From an uncultured Bacilli bacterium (GTDB taxonomy: Bacteria > Bacillota_I > Bacilli_A > RF39 > UBA660): a stretch of DNA of 46,093 bases. The DNA is taken from the NCBI GenBank assembly GCA_944359725.1, contig CALVSY010000011.1, positions 1-46,093 of the forward strand. The letters are read 5' to 3'. The position numbers were made by a program, and so were the translations under genes. This document shows positions 15,238 through 24,025 of the stretch, piece after piece; positions within the stretch are counted from its first letter, which is position 1; each line of letters starts with the position of its first letter. Under the pieces are notes generated by a model. The model ran no database searches, was not told the origin of the DNA, and saw only the letters and a program-made list of their open reading frames with translations.

Positions 15238-16821
15238 TTAATTTCTATTTAAATATTCATCATAAGTCGTCATTTTATCAACGTATTTACCATCTTCTTT
15301 AAATTCTATTATTCTATTTGCAACAGAATTTACAAGCTCATAGTCATACGAAGAAAACAAACATACTCCCTTAAAGTTATTCATCGCTTTGTTTAAAGAA
15401 GTAATTGACTCCATGTCCAAATGGTTAGTTGGTTCATCAAGAATTATTACGTTAGCTTTTTTAAGCATCATTAAAGAAAACATAAGTCTAACCTTTTCAC
15501 CGCCGGATAAAACCTTAACGCTTTTTAATGCTTCCTCTCCAGAAAATAACATCCTGCCTAAAAAGCCTCTTAAAAACGACTCTTCCTGCTCTTTTGAATA
15601 AGGTCTTAAAAAATCAACCAAGTTAACATCTTCTTTAAAATATTTATCCGTGTTTTTAGGAAAATATGAAAATGATGCCGTAACACCCCATTCTACTGTT
15701 CCACTGTCTGGTTTCATGTTTCCCGTTATTATCTCAAATAAAGTTGTTTTAGCAAGCTCATTTTTACCTACAAACGCAATTTTATCACCATTATTAATGG
15801 TTAAATTAAGATTCTTAAGCACCTCAACACCATCAATCGTTTTACTTACGCCCTTAAGAGTTAATACGTTGCGTCCAAGATCCCTATCCATGTCAAAATT
15901 AATATATGGATACTTTCTTGAAGATGGGACAATATCATCTAATTCTATTTTCTCAAGTAATTTTTTTCTTGATGTTGCCTGCTTAGACTTAGAGGCATTA
16001 GCACTAAACCTTCTTATGAATTCTTGTAATTCTTTTATTTTATCTTCCTTTTTCTTATTTGAATCACGCATTTGTTTTTGAATTAACTCACTTGATTCAA
16101 GCCAAAAATCATAATTACCCACGTATAATCTTATCTTTCCATAATCGATGTCCAAAATGTGAGTACATACTTTATTTAAAAAGTGCCTATCATGTGATAC
16201 CACAATTACCATGTTTTTAAAATCAAGCAAGAAATTCTCAAGCCAAATCTTAGCATTAATATCCAAATAGTTAGTAGGCTCATCAAGAATCAAAATATCA
16301 GGATTACCAAATAAACTTTGTGCAAGAAGTACCTTTACCTTATCCTCACCAGATAAGTTTTTCATTAAATCATTAAAATATATTCTATCAACGCCAAGAC
16401 CAGATAAAAGTATTTCCGCATCACTTTCCGCTTGCCATCCATCCATTTCTGCAAATTCCGCTTCTAATTCTCCTACTCTTATTCCGTCCTCATCCGTAAA
16501 ATCTGCTTTAGAATATATTTCGTCTTTTTCCTTCATGATATCATAAAGCTTTTTATTTCCCATGATAACCGTCTCTACAACCGTTTTATCATCAAAAGCA
16601 TTATGATCTTGTCTTAAAACCGATATTCTTTCATTATCAGTTATAACAACATCACCAGTTGTTGAATCAATCTCTTTTGATAAAACCTTTAAAAACGTAG
16701 ACTTACCCGCTCCATTAGCACCTATTACACCATAGCAATTACCCGCGGTAAACTTTAAGTTAACATCTTTAAATAAGGTTCTTTTTCCAAAAGTCAAACT
16801 AAGATTATTTACTAAAAGCAT
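15238..16821 (-). CDS. ABC-F family ATPase (YkpA/YbiT type)
   Basis: Soluble protein of two tandem ABC domains without membrane part, 527 residues from the chosen start. Domain 1 has Walker A GANGAGKST, signature NLSGEDKVK and Walker B/D-loop LDEPTNYLD. A charged linker (about 245-305) is followed by domain 2 with an atypical Walker A, GKNELAKTTLFE, signature LSGGEKVRL and LDEPTNHLD. The odd second Walker A and the following EWGVTASFSYFPK stretch mark the YkpA/YbiT branch. ABC-F proteins of this kind bind the ribosomal E site and act on stalled translation; the branch role is not settled. The start at 16821 follows a perfect GGAGGTGA. It lies downstream of helD, separated by a terminator. Confidence 0.92.
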   Translation of the reverse strand: MLLVNNLSLTFGKRTLFKDVNLKFTAGNCYGVIGANGAGKSTFLKVLSKEIDSTTGDVVITDNERISVLRQDHNAFDDKTVVETVIMGNKKLYDIMKEKDEIYSKADFTDEDGIRVGELEAEFAEMDGWQAESDAEILLSGLGVDRIYFNDLMKNLSGEDKVKVLLAQSLFGNPDILILDEPTNYLDINAKIWLENFLLDFKNMVIVVSHDRHFLNKVCTHILDIDYGKIRLYVGNYDFWLESSELIQKQMRDSNKKKEDKIKELQEFIRRFSANASKSKQATSRKKLLEKIELDDIVPSSRKYPYINFDMDRDLGRNVLTLKGVSKTIDGVEVLKNLNLTINNGDKIAFVGKNELAKTTLFEIITGNMKPDSGTVEWGVTASFSYFPKNTDKYFKEDVNLVDFLRPYSKEQEESFLRGFLGRMLFSGEEALKSVKVLSGGEKVRLMFSLMMLKKANVIILDEPTNHLDMESITSLNKAMNNFKGVCLFSSYDYELVNSVANRIIEFKEDGKYVDKMTTYDEYLNRN

Positions 16822-16870
16822 GATTTTCACCTCCAATTAACACTTACTTAAGTGTACTAAAAACTAACAC

Positions 16871-16898
16871 AAAAAGCAAGGAAAAAACCATTTCTTGC
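16871..16898 (-). terminator. Intrinsic terminator after helD
   Basis: Minus strand GCAAG-AAA pairs with TTT-C-CTTGC, followed by TTTTT, just after the helD stop. Confidence 0.7.
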
Positions 16899-16899
16899 C

Positions 16900-18930
16900 T
16901 TAAATAGTAAATGGTGCGTTATAAATGATAAGTTCATGCTGGCATCTTGTTACAACGACATAAAATAAATACATTTCTTCTTTTTTATAAACATTATTCT
17001 TATTCGTATAAGAAATCACACTATCAAATTCTAATCCTTTAGATAAATAACTAGGTACAATAACAAAATTCTTATCAAATTCCTTACTATTATCATTCAT
17101 TATAGAAATATTGGCAACATCATCTTTTAATAAATCATATACGTATTTTGCCTCTTCTTCATTTTTTGTTATTACTGCAACAGACTTATACTTATTTTTT
17201 AACTCTAAAGCGTCCTTAATTAATAATTGATCATCACTTCTAAACGTAACTGGTTCATTATTGTTATTTCTAATAGCACTTACGTGTTTTAAATTAAGTA
17301 CTTTATTTGCATAATTAATTATGTTTGGAGATGAACGATAAGTTTTATTAAGCTCAATATACCTTGTTTTATCATTCAAAACATCACTTAACTTTTCCAA
17401 AGTATCATATTTATAATAAGGATTAATAGTTTGATTAACATCACCTAATATCGTAAATGATGCCCTTTTAAATATCTTACTTAATATTATGTACTGCATT
17501 TTATTATAATCTTGCGCCTCATCAATCACCACTTGCCTTATTACGTTACTATAAGGAAAGCCAGTTAACAAACCTTTTAAATAAATAAAACATAAAGCAT
17601 CATCATAGTTTATAGCACTTTTTGATAACTTTATTTCTTCTAAAGAGCCATAATCATTTACAAACGAAGCACTTTCATACATTCTTTCATATATTTTTTT
17701 ATAATCAGGTTTAATGTTTAAACCTTCTTTTATTAACTTCATAAAGCTTCTTTTATATTTTCCATAACTAAGCCCTAGCTTATCACATAAATGCTCAGCC
17801 ATCTTTTCTACTCTAGAAAAAATTGGCAACCTATTAAATCTTTCTTTTAAAATGTAATTTAAATATTTTTTATCTATTTTATTAGTTTTAGTTTCTATAT
17901 CATACTCTATTACAATATTATTTTCTATTTCTTTTACATAATTTTCAATTACGTTAATCATTTTATCTGATAACTTATAAGCAGTTAGTTTTTCATCATT
18001 ATCTTTTTTAGTATAAAACTTTTCAATAAACGCTGTAAAACTCTCAACTTTTCTAAATTCTTTAATAAAGCCTTTTGCAAAATCACCAAACGTTGTCTCG
18101 CAAGTATTATTCTCTCCTAATTCTGGCAACACGTCAGATATATACTCAGAAAAAACGTTATTAGGAGAAAAAATAAGTACGTTACTTGATTTTAAGTTTT
18201 TTATTTTATAAAGCAAAAACGCAATTCTATGAAGCGCAACAGACGTTTTACCCGAGCCTGCTATTCCTTGTACAATTAAGTTTTTATCATGAACGTTTCT
18301 AATTATTTCATTTTGTTCTTTTTGTATGGTATTTACGATGTTCTTCATTTTATCTGATGAGTTTTCTTGCAAAACCTCTTGAAGCATATCATCAACAACG
18401 TTTAGACTACTGTCAAATGCCCTTAGTATTTTATTATTCTCTATTTTATATTGCCTTCTTAAAAATATTTCCCCTTTAATTACACCATCCGGTGCATCAT
18501 ACTTAGCACGGCCTATTCCATAATCATAAAACATCCCTGCAATCGCGCTTCTCCAGTCATATATAATATAATTTAAATCTTTTTCCACACCCGCTAAACC
18601 TATGTATATTTTATTTAACTCATCTTTATCATCCTCTTTAAAATCAATCCTTCCAAAATATGGTGAATATTTAAGTTTAACAAGTTTCTTATAATAATCC
18701 ATTTTCATAAGCATAAAATTCGCTTCAAAAACAGAGTTCATAAGCCCTGTTGTCATCTCAACCTTATCAATGTTTCCCTTATCCTGCCATAAGACCTTTT
18801 TAAATTCAGTTAACTCTTCTTTTTTTACATCAATTTCCTTTCCTAAAGCATCTAATTTTTCTGATATTATGCTTGATGCTTCTTTAAGATAGTCCTTTTC
18901 TTTTTCTAATTCTTCTTTCGATAAAGCCAT
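16900..18930 (-). CDS. helD: HelD-type UvrD-like helicase (RNA polymerase recycling factor)
   Basis: Superfamily 1 ATPase of the HelD group, 676 residues (Bacillus HelD is about 774). An N-terminal coiled-coil arm (about 1-60) is followed by the family block ANFMLMKMDYYKKLVKLKYSPYFGRIDF (given here in two parts: ANFMLMKMDYYKKL and KYSPYFGRIDF) and YDWRSAIAGMFYDY. Walker A is GIAGSGKTS (223-231) and Walker B VVIDEAQD; the helicase C-terminal half includes LNKTYRSSPNI and a final VVVTRCQHEL. HelD removes RNA polymerase from DNA. ATG at 18930 follows AGGAGATGA. It is single-gene with its own promoter and terminator. The shorter length reflects smaller arms and does not remove ATPase motifs. Confidence 0.9.
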   Translation of the reverse strand: MALSKEELEKEKDYLKEASSIISEKLDALGKEIDVKKEELTEFKKVLWQDKGNIDKVEMTTGLMNSVFEANFMLMKMDYYKKLVKLKYSPYFGRIDFKEDDKDELNKIYIGLAGVEKDLNYIIYDWRSAIAGMFYDYGIGRAKYDAPDGVIKGEIFLRRQYKIENNKILRAFDSSLNVVDDMLQEVLQENSSDKMKNIVNTIQKEQNEIIRNVHDKNLIVQGIAGSGKTSVALHRIAFLLYKIKNLKSSNVLIFSPNNVFSEYISDVLPELGENNTCETTFGDFAKGFIKEFRKVESFTAFIEKFYTKKDNDEKLTAYKLSDKMINVIENYVKEIENNIVIEYDIETKTNKIDKKYLNYILKERFNRLPIFSRVEKMAEHLCDKLGLSYGKYKRSFMKLIKEGLNIKPDYKKIYERMYESASFVNDYGSLEEIKLSKSAINYDDALCFIYLKGLLTGFPYSNVIRQVVIDEAQDYNKMQYIILSKIFKRASFTILGDVNQTINPYYKYDTLEKLSDVLNDKTRYIELNKTYRSSPNIINYANKVLNLKHVSAIRNNNNEPVTFRSDDQLLIKDALELKNKYKSVAVITKNEEEAKYVYDLLKDDVANISIMNDNSKEFDKNFVIVPSYLSKGLEFDSVISYTNKNNVYKKEEMYLFYVVVTRCQHELIIYNAPFTI

Positions 18931-18992
18931 CAAATCATCTCCTTTCTATTGCACAGCAAAAAAGCCACATATTTCTATGTAGTAGGTATAAA

Positions 18993-19020
18993 AATATACA
19001 GATTTTTTGCAAAACGTCAA
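18993..19020 (-). promoter_or_regulatory. helD promoter
   Basis: Minus strand TTGACG (19020-19015), 16-nt spacer, TATATT (18998-18993), about 60 bp before the start codon. Confidence 0.6.
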
Positions 19021-19059
19021 TCTCATTATATATTATATAAAAATAAAATCAAGAAAAAA

Positions 19060-19596
19060 TTACAAATTATTATCTTCTTTTACATTCTTCTTTACTACAT
19101 ATCCAGGTATTCCTACCACGGTTCTATTTTCCTCGACATCTTTTAATACAACTGCATTTGCACCTATTTTAACATTATTGCCAATTGTTATGTTACCTAA
19201 AACTTTAGCACCAGAACCTATAAAAACGTTATTACCTATCGTAGGATGCCTTTTTTTAGTTTTTTCATTACCTGTTCCTCCTAAGGTTACACCATGATAC
19301 ATAACAACGTTATTGCCTATTACCGCCGTTTGCCCTATAACAACCCCTGTTCCATGATCAATAAATAAATTCTTACCTATTACGGCTCCCGGATGAATTT
19401 CTATTCCCGTTCTTCTTTTTGCAAATTCCGAAATTAGCCTAGATATGAAATACATTTTATGCCTATAAAAAAAGCTGGATATTTTATGATAAAACTGTGC
19501 TCTAAAAGAAGGATATAAAAAAGCCTCTAAAGTACTTTTAATCGCAGGATCACGCTTCTTTATGGTATTTATCTGTGATTTAATAAACTTAATCAT
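19060..19596 (-). CDS. cysE: Serine O-acetyltransferase
   Basis: Makes O-acetyl-L-serine from serine and acetyl-CoA, the first step of cysteine synthesis. 178 residues, the short Bacillota form. A helical N-terminal region (about 1-60, with [10 protein letters not shown]) precedes the left-handed beta-helix of hexapeptide repeats. The catalytic His-Asp region is [12 protein letters not shown], then [11 protein letters not shown], with later [10 protein letters not shown] and [11 protein letters not shown] turns. The start at ATG 19596 follows GGTGAT; GTG and ATG codons a few bases upstream are in frame but overlap the ribosome site. No cysK is in the window. Confidence 0.93.
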   Translation of the reverse strand: MIKFIKSQINTIKKRDPAIKSTLEAFLYPSFRAQFYHKISSFFYRHKMYFISRLISEFAKRRTGIEIHPGAVIGKNLFIDHGTGVVIGQTAVIGNNVVMYHGVTLGGTGNEKTKKRHPTIGNNVFIGSGAKVLGNITIGNNVKIGANAVVLKDVEENRTVVGIPGYVVKKNVKEDNNL

Positions 19597-19650
19597 AAAC
19601 ATCACCACTATATTTTATTCCCTTTAAAAAATATAGTTTGTGCTAAAACA

Positions 19651-19680
19651 AAAAGATGCGAACATGCCCGCACCTTTTTT
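19651..19680 (-). terminator. Intrinsic terminator after the 19679-20959 gene
   Basis: Minus strand AAAAAGGTGCG pairs with CGCATCTTTTT (one G-U pair) around an 8-nt loop, followed by T, overlapping the stop codon. Confidence 0.8.
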
Positions 19681-20959
19681 AATAATAAGTTGTATTTAAA
19701 CTATCACTTGTATTAACGTTTTGATTAAGATTTAAATTTTGATTAACCATATCCATAAAACTCTTACCAGTTAAACTCTTAAAATCATTATCAAAAGCTT
19801 TATAACCTTCACTATCTAACACTTTATTTAGTGAATCAGATAACTCATCTTTAACATCAGTACTATTTACCGCACCAGTAACATCTTTTAACTCAATTTT
19901 CTCATCATAAGCATAACTATACTTTATAGAAAGACCAACACTAACACCATTACTAGATGCCGTTAATAAATAAGATCCATTTTCATCTTTATTTTGAAAT
20001 TCCATTTTAGTATCATCATACTCAATTACTATTTTAATAAATTCATTAGTTATCTTCTTAGTGTATAAAGATACATTAATATCACTTGATAAGTTAGCAT
20101 TAGCATCCTTTGCAAGAGAATCCTTTATCTTATCTTCACTTGTATTTGATAATTTAGCTAAAGACTTTATAAAATCATCATCTAAAGATAAATAATCATT
20201 AATACTTTTAGACATTTCTTTTATATTTTCATTATTAAGAATTAAAGTACTTACCCGTGCATTAACGTTTTCCTTTTTATACGTTATGTTTTCAGAACCA
20301 GTCATAAAATAACTACTTTTTAAAGCGCTTGAAAACGCGTTTTTATAAGCATTTAAAACCACTTTCACATCATCAGTATTATTATTTTCTTTTTCATAAA
20401 AATCATTAAAAGATGCATTTTTAACTAATACCGGCTTGTCATATAATCCGTTTAACATAACATAAAAATTATCATTATACTGTGCATCTACGTTTAACAT
20501 TTGTTTATCATCATAAGTTAATTTATAATTAAACGAAAAATCCTCATCCTTAACGTTTACACCACCGGACATAGCAAACTTAAACTTTCCTAACAATTCT
20601 TCTAACCCTGTAGAACCAGAGCCAGTTATTTTTGGTGAAATCTCAAAATTCATTATCTCACTTTCATAATCTCCTTTTACACTAGATAAAAAATTAGAAT
20701 AAAGCTTATCAACCGAATTTGTAAAAACCTTCTTAGGTGATGGATTAAGAATTAAAACAACCAACACAACTAATATTATAAAAAGTATTATTATTAATGA
20801 TATTAGTAGGCTACTTTTACCTTTCTTTTTTCCTTTTGAAATATTATTATTTGGCACTTCATTTTTTACTTCTTCCCCCACTAAAACCAATGGTTTACCA
20901 CAATTAAAGCAGACCTTACTATCCAATTGATTATCCGCTCCACAAAAACTACACTTCAT
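19679..20959 (-). CDS. Zinc-ribbon, single-pass membrane protein with large extracellular domain
   Basis: A 426-residue protein. An N-terminal cytoplasmic zinc ribbon (MKCSFCGAD and CFNCGKP; Cys3, 6, 17, 20) and a basic linker (KGKKKGKSS) lead to one strong membrane helix (about 50-71, ISLIIILFIILVVLVVLIL). About 350 residues follow outside the cell, rich in Asp/Asn/Ser with alternating beta strands. The layout resembles TcaA-like zinc-ribbon membrane proteins, but I cannot assign a family for the outer domain. ATG follows AAGGAGG. It is divergent from the J-domain gene at 21069, and the 110-bp gap carries promoters for both. Confidence 0.75.
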   Translation of the reverse strand: MKCSFCGADNQLDSKVCFNCGKPLVLVGEEVKNEVPNNNISKGKKKGKSSLLISLIIILFIILVVLVVLILNPSPKKVFTNSVDKLYSNFLSSVKGDYESEIMNFEISPKITGSGSTGLEELLGKFKFAMSGGVNVKDEDFSFNYKLTYDDKQMLNVDAQYNDNFYVMLNGLYDKPVLVKNASFNDFYEKENNNTDDVKVVLNAYKNAFSSALKSSYFMTGSENITYKKENVNARVSTLILNNENIKEMSKSINDYLSLDDDFIKSLAKLSNTSEDKIKDSLAKDANANLSSDINVSLYTKKITNEFIKIVIEYDDTKMEFQNKDENGSYLLTASSNGVSVGLSIKYSYAYDEKIELKDVTGAVNSTDVKDELSDSLNKVLDSEGYKAFDNDFKSLTGKSFMDMVNQNLNLNQNVNTSDSLNTTYY

Positions 20960-21020
20960 TATTTCCTCCTTATATCTTATAATATGATTATAACATATAA
21001 AATTTAAAATATGTCATTAT

Positions 21021-21049
21021 TTTACAATTATTTTTATTTACGATATAAT
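21021..21049 (+). promoter_or_regulatory. Promoter of the J-domain gene
   Basis: TTTACA (21021-21026), 17-nt spacer, TATAAT (21044-21049), 19 bp before the start codon, with GGAG in between. The leader is very short. Confidence 0.7.
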
Positions 21050-21068
21050 GTTTTAAAGGAGCTTTTTT

Positions 21069-21809
21069 ATGAATAGTACGTTTAATTATTATGAACTTTT
21101 AGGAGTAAGTCAAAATGCTAGTAAGGAAGAAATAAAAGAAGCATATAAAAAACAAATGAAAAAATGGCATCCTGACATAAATAAATCAAGTGATGCCGTT
21201 AATATGTCCGCTAAAATAAACGAGGCTAAAGAGGTTTTATTAGATGATTTAAAAAGACAAGACTATGATTTATACCTAAAAAATAAGATTGATGAAAATT
21301 ATAATAGATACACCCAAAGAAAAGCAAATGAAAGCACCCAAGCTAAAACAAATGAAAGTGTTTACGAAGAAACAAAAGTTACTAAATGGCAGTACTTAAA
21401 AGACTGGTTAAAATACAGCACCGTAAATCCATTTAGAAAACTTGTAGGATTAATTGGTGTTTTAATGGAAAGTTTTTTATGCTGGTTAATAAAAATATTA
21501 TTAATAATAAGTGCGTATATATGTACCATGGGTAGCTACGTAATAAGAATGATTTTTAACGTGCTTGCTCCTATTTTAGGAATATTTGCAGTACTTATTA
21601 TAGTTATGTTTATAACTAATGGCTTTAAAGAAACAATAAACGATAATCCTAGTATGATAACTATTATAATCGCCTTAGTATTAATATACATATTAAGTTA
21701 TTTACTACCTTTTTTTGCAACAAAAATGCTATCACCAAAAGTATTTGACATATTATACAATAAAATAGACATAAATTTATTCAAAAAATGTGTTGGATAT
21801 AAAGATTAA
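21069..21809 (+). CDS. Membrane-anchored J-domain (DnaJ-like) protein
   Basis: A 246-residue co-chaperone-like protein. The N-terminal J domain (about 5-70) contains NYYELLGVSQNASKEEIKEA and the invariant HPD (WHPDINK), so it should stimulate a DnaK-type ATPase. A Gln/Thr/Lys-rich linker (about 80-105) leads to three or four membrane helices (about 128-155, 160-185 and 195-225). It lacks the Gly/Phe, zinc and substrate-binding domains of DnaJ, so it is not DnaJ itself. The J domain should face the cytoplasm and recruit Hsp70 to the membrane. ATG follows AAAGGAG. It is on the plus strand, unlike nearly all neighbours, directly upstream of tRNA-Ser. Confidence 0.88.
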   Translation: MNSTFNYYELLGVSQNASKEEIKEAYKKQMKKWHPDINKSSDAVNMSAKINEAKEVLLDDLKRQDYDLYLKNKIDENYNRYTQRKANESTQAKTNESVYEETKVTKWQYLKDWLKYSTVNPFRKLVGLIGVLMESFLCWLIKILLIISAYICTMGSYVIRMIFNVLAPILGIFAVLIIVMFITNGFKETINDNPSMITIIIALVLIYILSYLLPFFATKMLSPKVFDILYNKIDINLFKKCVGYKD

Positions 21810-21821
21810 TAAGATTATTAC

Positions 21822-21850
21822 TTGACCAATTAATTAATATAGTGTAAAAT
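21822..21850 (+). promoter_or_regulatory. tRNA-Ser promoter
   Basis: TTGACC (21822-21827), 17-nt spacer, TAAAAT (21845-21850), 14 bp before the mature tRNA 5' end. Confidence 0.75.
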
Positions 21851-21864
21851 TAATTTTGTCAGAC

Positions 21865-21955
21865 GGAGTGATACTCAAGAGGCTGAAGAGGCGCCCCTGC
21901 TAAGGGTGTAGGCTGGGTAACTGGCGCGAGGGTTCAAATCCCTCTCACTCCGCCA
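21865..21955 (+). tRNA. tRNA-Ser (anticodon GCU)
   Basis: A 91-nt class II tRNA. The acceptor stem GGAGTGA/TCACTCC has 7 bp, discriminator G, and CCA is encoded. T8-A9 are present, the anticodon loop CTGCTAA gives GCU (reads AGC/AGU), there is a long variable arm, and the T-arm loop is GTTCAAATC. The G discriminator and long arm are serine identity elements. It is not cognate to the UCU specifier of the serine T-box, which needs another tRNA-Ser. Confidence 0.97.
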
Positions 21956-21966
21956 TATATAAAAAC

Positions 21967-21993
21967 AAAAATTCCTAACTTTAGGAATTTTTA
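21967..21993. terminator. Bidirectional terminator between tRNA-Ser and 21981-23717
   Basis: AAAAATTCCT/AGGAATTTTT stem, followed on the plus strand by TATTTTTTTT, and overlapping the minus-strand stop codon. Confidence 0.8.
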
Positions 21994-23717
21994 TTTTTTT
22001 TCTTAAATACTTTAACTACTCCCATATCTTGTAATTTGTCAAAATAGATTTGAACCCTCTTCTTATTAACATCGCTAATAGATACATAATCATAAAAAAG
22101 CACTAAAACCTTTTCAAGATAATCATAATTATTCTTTATACTATTAAAAAAACCATCCAAATCTTTTTCTATCATGCTTATCATCTTTTTTAATTCATCA
22201 TTCTCTATAAAAAAATTATCAAGCTTATACTTACAATACCCATAAACAAATTTAACAATGTCATACAAAAATGCATCATAATTATCTTCATCAAATATTT
22301 CCAAATTAATTAACAAAGAAGTAATCTCACTTACAGATAACGCTTTTGCGATTTTAACATCTTTTTCATAATAAAGGTTTTCATTATATATTAAAGTGGC
22401 ATCATAAATACTTATTGGCCTTACAAATTCTAATGCATCATGAACGTACTCTTTAGTCAAATAAGAATTATAGGACTTTGAATCATATAATACTTTAATT
22501 ATATTCTTTTTTTCTATTAATGGTAAACTATAAAAATAAATTGATTTATTAATTGCATTTAACAAAGACACATCATCTAAAACAACTTCATTATAAAACT
22601 CTTTTAAATTATTAAATTCTTTCATGTAATCAAATTCCATTTTAAAATCATTATCAGATGGACATGATAAGTAGTCATAACATGCAAAAGACATAGAATC
22701 AATGTACAAAACCCTTACTAAATAATCAAAAAAATCACCATTTCTAACAAATTCAAGCTTTTCTTTATTATTATCCACAACATTATCATCACAAACATCA
22801 ACGTTGCCGAAAATAGAATATAGACGCTTCCTTAGTTTATTATTATAATTAAATTTGTAAAAATCATTCGTAAGTGTTTTTAGATTTTCATTTCTATAAA
22901 AATCATTTATCTTTTTCTTTTCTTTCTTATCTAATAAATTATACTCAATAAAATCTCTTACGATAGGCTCAAGCATTTCTCCGTTATTTTTAAGATGCAT
23001 CACTAAACTTTTACAATTGTTTTCAATATAATCAACGTTATCCAAAGCATATTCATCAGCTTCTTTATCATTTGATAATAAGTACTTATTATATGTATAA
23101 TATTGATCTATAATATTATATATAAGACTGTCATAATTATCCGGATCATCATCTGCCAATTTAATTAATAGTTCACATCCCATACATATAGCATCTTCCT
23201 TAGATACATCTATATCACTTGTTTGCTTTAACCTTTTATAATAATAATCCATAATAGACTTATCATCATAATTCTTACCATAACTTACAACATCATTTAT
23301 AAATAAAGAAACTTTTGATGATAGATAATCCTTATCATCAAGAGATCTTTCAACCATCTTTTTTCTTATGTAATAATCACTATTATAAAAAGATATAGTA
23401 TCTAAACATAAATCAGTAAAAATATCACTATTCATTTGATTTTTTAAATCGTCAATCGACAAAAAACTTCTTAAAAAACTCATAAAACTAATAGTTTGTT
23501 CATCATCTGGAAATCTATAATTTGTATAAAAAGTTAATATATACGAAGTTAAATAAATTATTTTTACAACTAAATCAAATAATTTTTCATTATCTTTTAT
23601 TTTCAAATAAAAATCATTGATTGATTCTATTAACTCATCATCATTCATATTTTCTTTTTTTATAATAGAAGATATTATTTTTTCTCTTACAATGTCATTA
23701 TAATTTACTGCTTTCAT
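21981..23717 (-). CDS. Large hypothetical helical protein, 578 aa
   Basis: No family recognised. A long, acidic and Tyr/Asp/Asn-rich protein that reads as continuous helices, without signal peptide, membrane segment, Cys cluster or nucleotide motif. Short patterns such as FFDYLVRVLYID and FLYDIVKFVYGYCKYKLDN recur in style, but I find no clear repeat. The C-terminus (VNKKRVQIYFDKLQDMGVV) resembles a winged-helix recognition segment, which is weak evidence. ATG at 23717 follows GGGGTG; the TTG before it is rejected. It stands alone between a terminator shared with tRNA-Ser and the divergent micro-protein gene. Confidence 0.65.
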   Translation of the reverse strand: MKAVNYNDIVREKIISSIIKKENMNDDELIESINDFYLKIKDNEKLFDLVVKIIYLTSYILTFYTNYRFPDDEQTISFMSFLRSFLSIDDLKNQMNSDIFTDLCLDTISFYNSDYYIRKKMVERSLDDKDYLSSKVSLFINDVVSYGKNYDDKSIMDYYYKRLKQTSDIDVSKEDAICMGCELLIKLADDDPDNYDSLIYNIIDQYYTYNKYLLSNDKEADEYALDNVDYIENNCKSLVMHLKNNGEMLEPIVRDFIEYNLLDKKEKKKINDFYRNENLKTLTNDFYKFNYNNKLRKRLYSIFGNVDVCDDNVVDNNKEKLEFVRNGDFFDYLVRVLYIDSMSFACYDYLSCPSDNDFKMEFDYMKEFNNLKEFYNEVVLDDVSLLNAINKSIYFYSLPLIEKKNIIKVLYDSKSYNSYLTKEYVHDALEFVRPISIYDATLIYNENLYYEKDVKIAKALSVSEITSLLINLEIFDEDNYDAFLYDIVKFVYGYCKYKLDNFFIENDELKKMISMIEKDLDGFFNSIKNNYDYLEKVLVLFYDYVSISDVNKKRVQIYFDKLQDMGVVKVFKKKNKNS

Positions 23718-23824
23718 CAAAACACCCCAATTAATTATATTATATAACTACGTTTATATAAGTCAATAAATTTATGTATATTAAATAAAATAAATGCCAT
23801 AATACAAAAGAAAGGAAGGTTTTT

Positions 23825-23992
23825 ATGAAGAATAAAGATAAAAACAAGAATAACAAAAATAATCAAAATAATGTTATTGAGAAAAAAGTAAACACCATGG
23901 AAAATGGTAAAGATTACTTTGAAAACGTAAATGATAACGATCAAAGAAATCAAGAAAACAAACAAAATAATGACTTTCAAAAAGATAAGTAA
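23825..23992 (+). CDS. Asn/Lys-rich micro-protein, 55 aa
   Basis: A short plus-strand gene with a strong ribosome site (AAGGAAGG, 5 nt before ATG) and a terminator right after its TAA. The product is very hydrophilic and probably disordered: it starts MKNKDKNKNNKNNQNN, passes through VIEKKVNTMENGKDYFENV and ends NNDFQKDK. There is no Cys and no membrane segment. A hydrophobic 81-residue minus-strand frame lies opposite it and is rejected as its shadow. Its context (ribosome site, terminator, own strand) is better evidence than its sequence. Function unknown. Confidence 0.65.
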   Translation: MKNKDKNKNNKNNQNNVIEKKVNTMENGKDYFENVNDNDQRNQENKQNNDFQKDK

Positions 23993-23994
23993 AT

Positions 23995-24024
23995 AAAAGA
24001 GCCTATTTTATTAAGGCCCTTTTT
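23995..24024. terminator. Bidirectional terminator between the micro-protein gene and ddl
   Basis: AAAAG-A-GCCT pairs with AGGC-C-CTTTT (one mismatch) around a 9-nt loop, with T after it on the plus strand and A/T before it for the minus strand. Confidence 0.7.
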
Positions 24025-24025
24025 A

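Noticed and set aside
15389..16081. Plus-strand frames opposite the ABC-F gene
   Set aside because: Antisense shadows of a well-supported coding sequence, without ribosome sites.
23735..23980. Minus-strand 81-residue very hydrophobic frame
   Set aside because: It is the complement of the Asn/Lys-rich micro-protein gene, which has a ribosome site and terminator; AAT/AAC/AAA codons read backwards give Ile/Val/Phe/Leu. No ribosome site on the minus strand.
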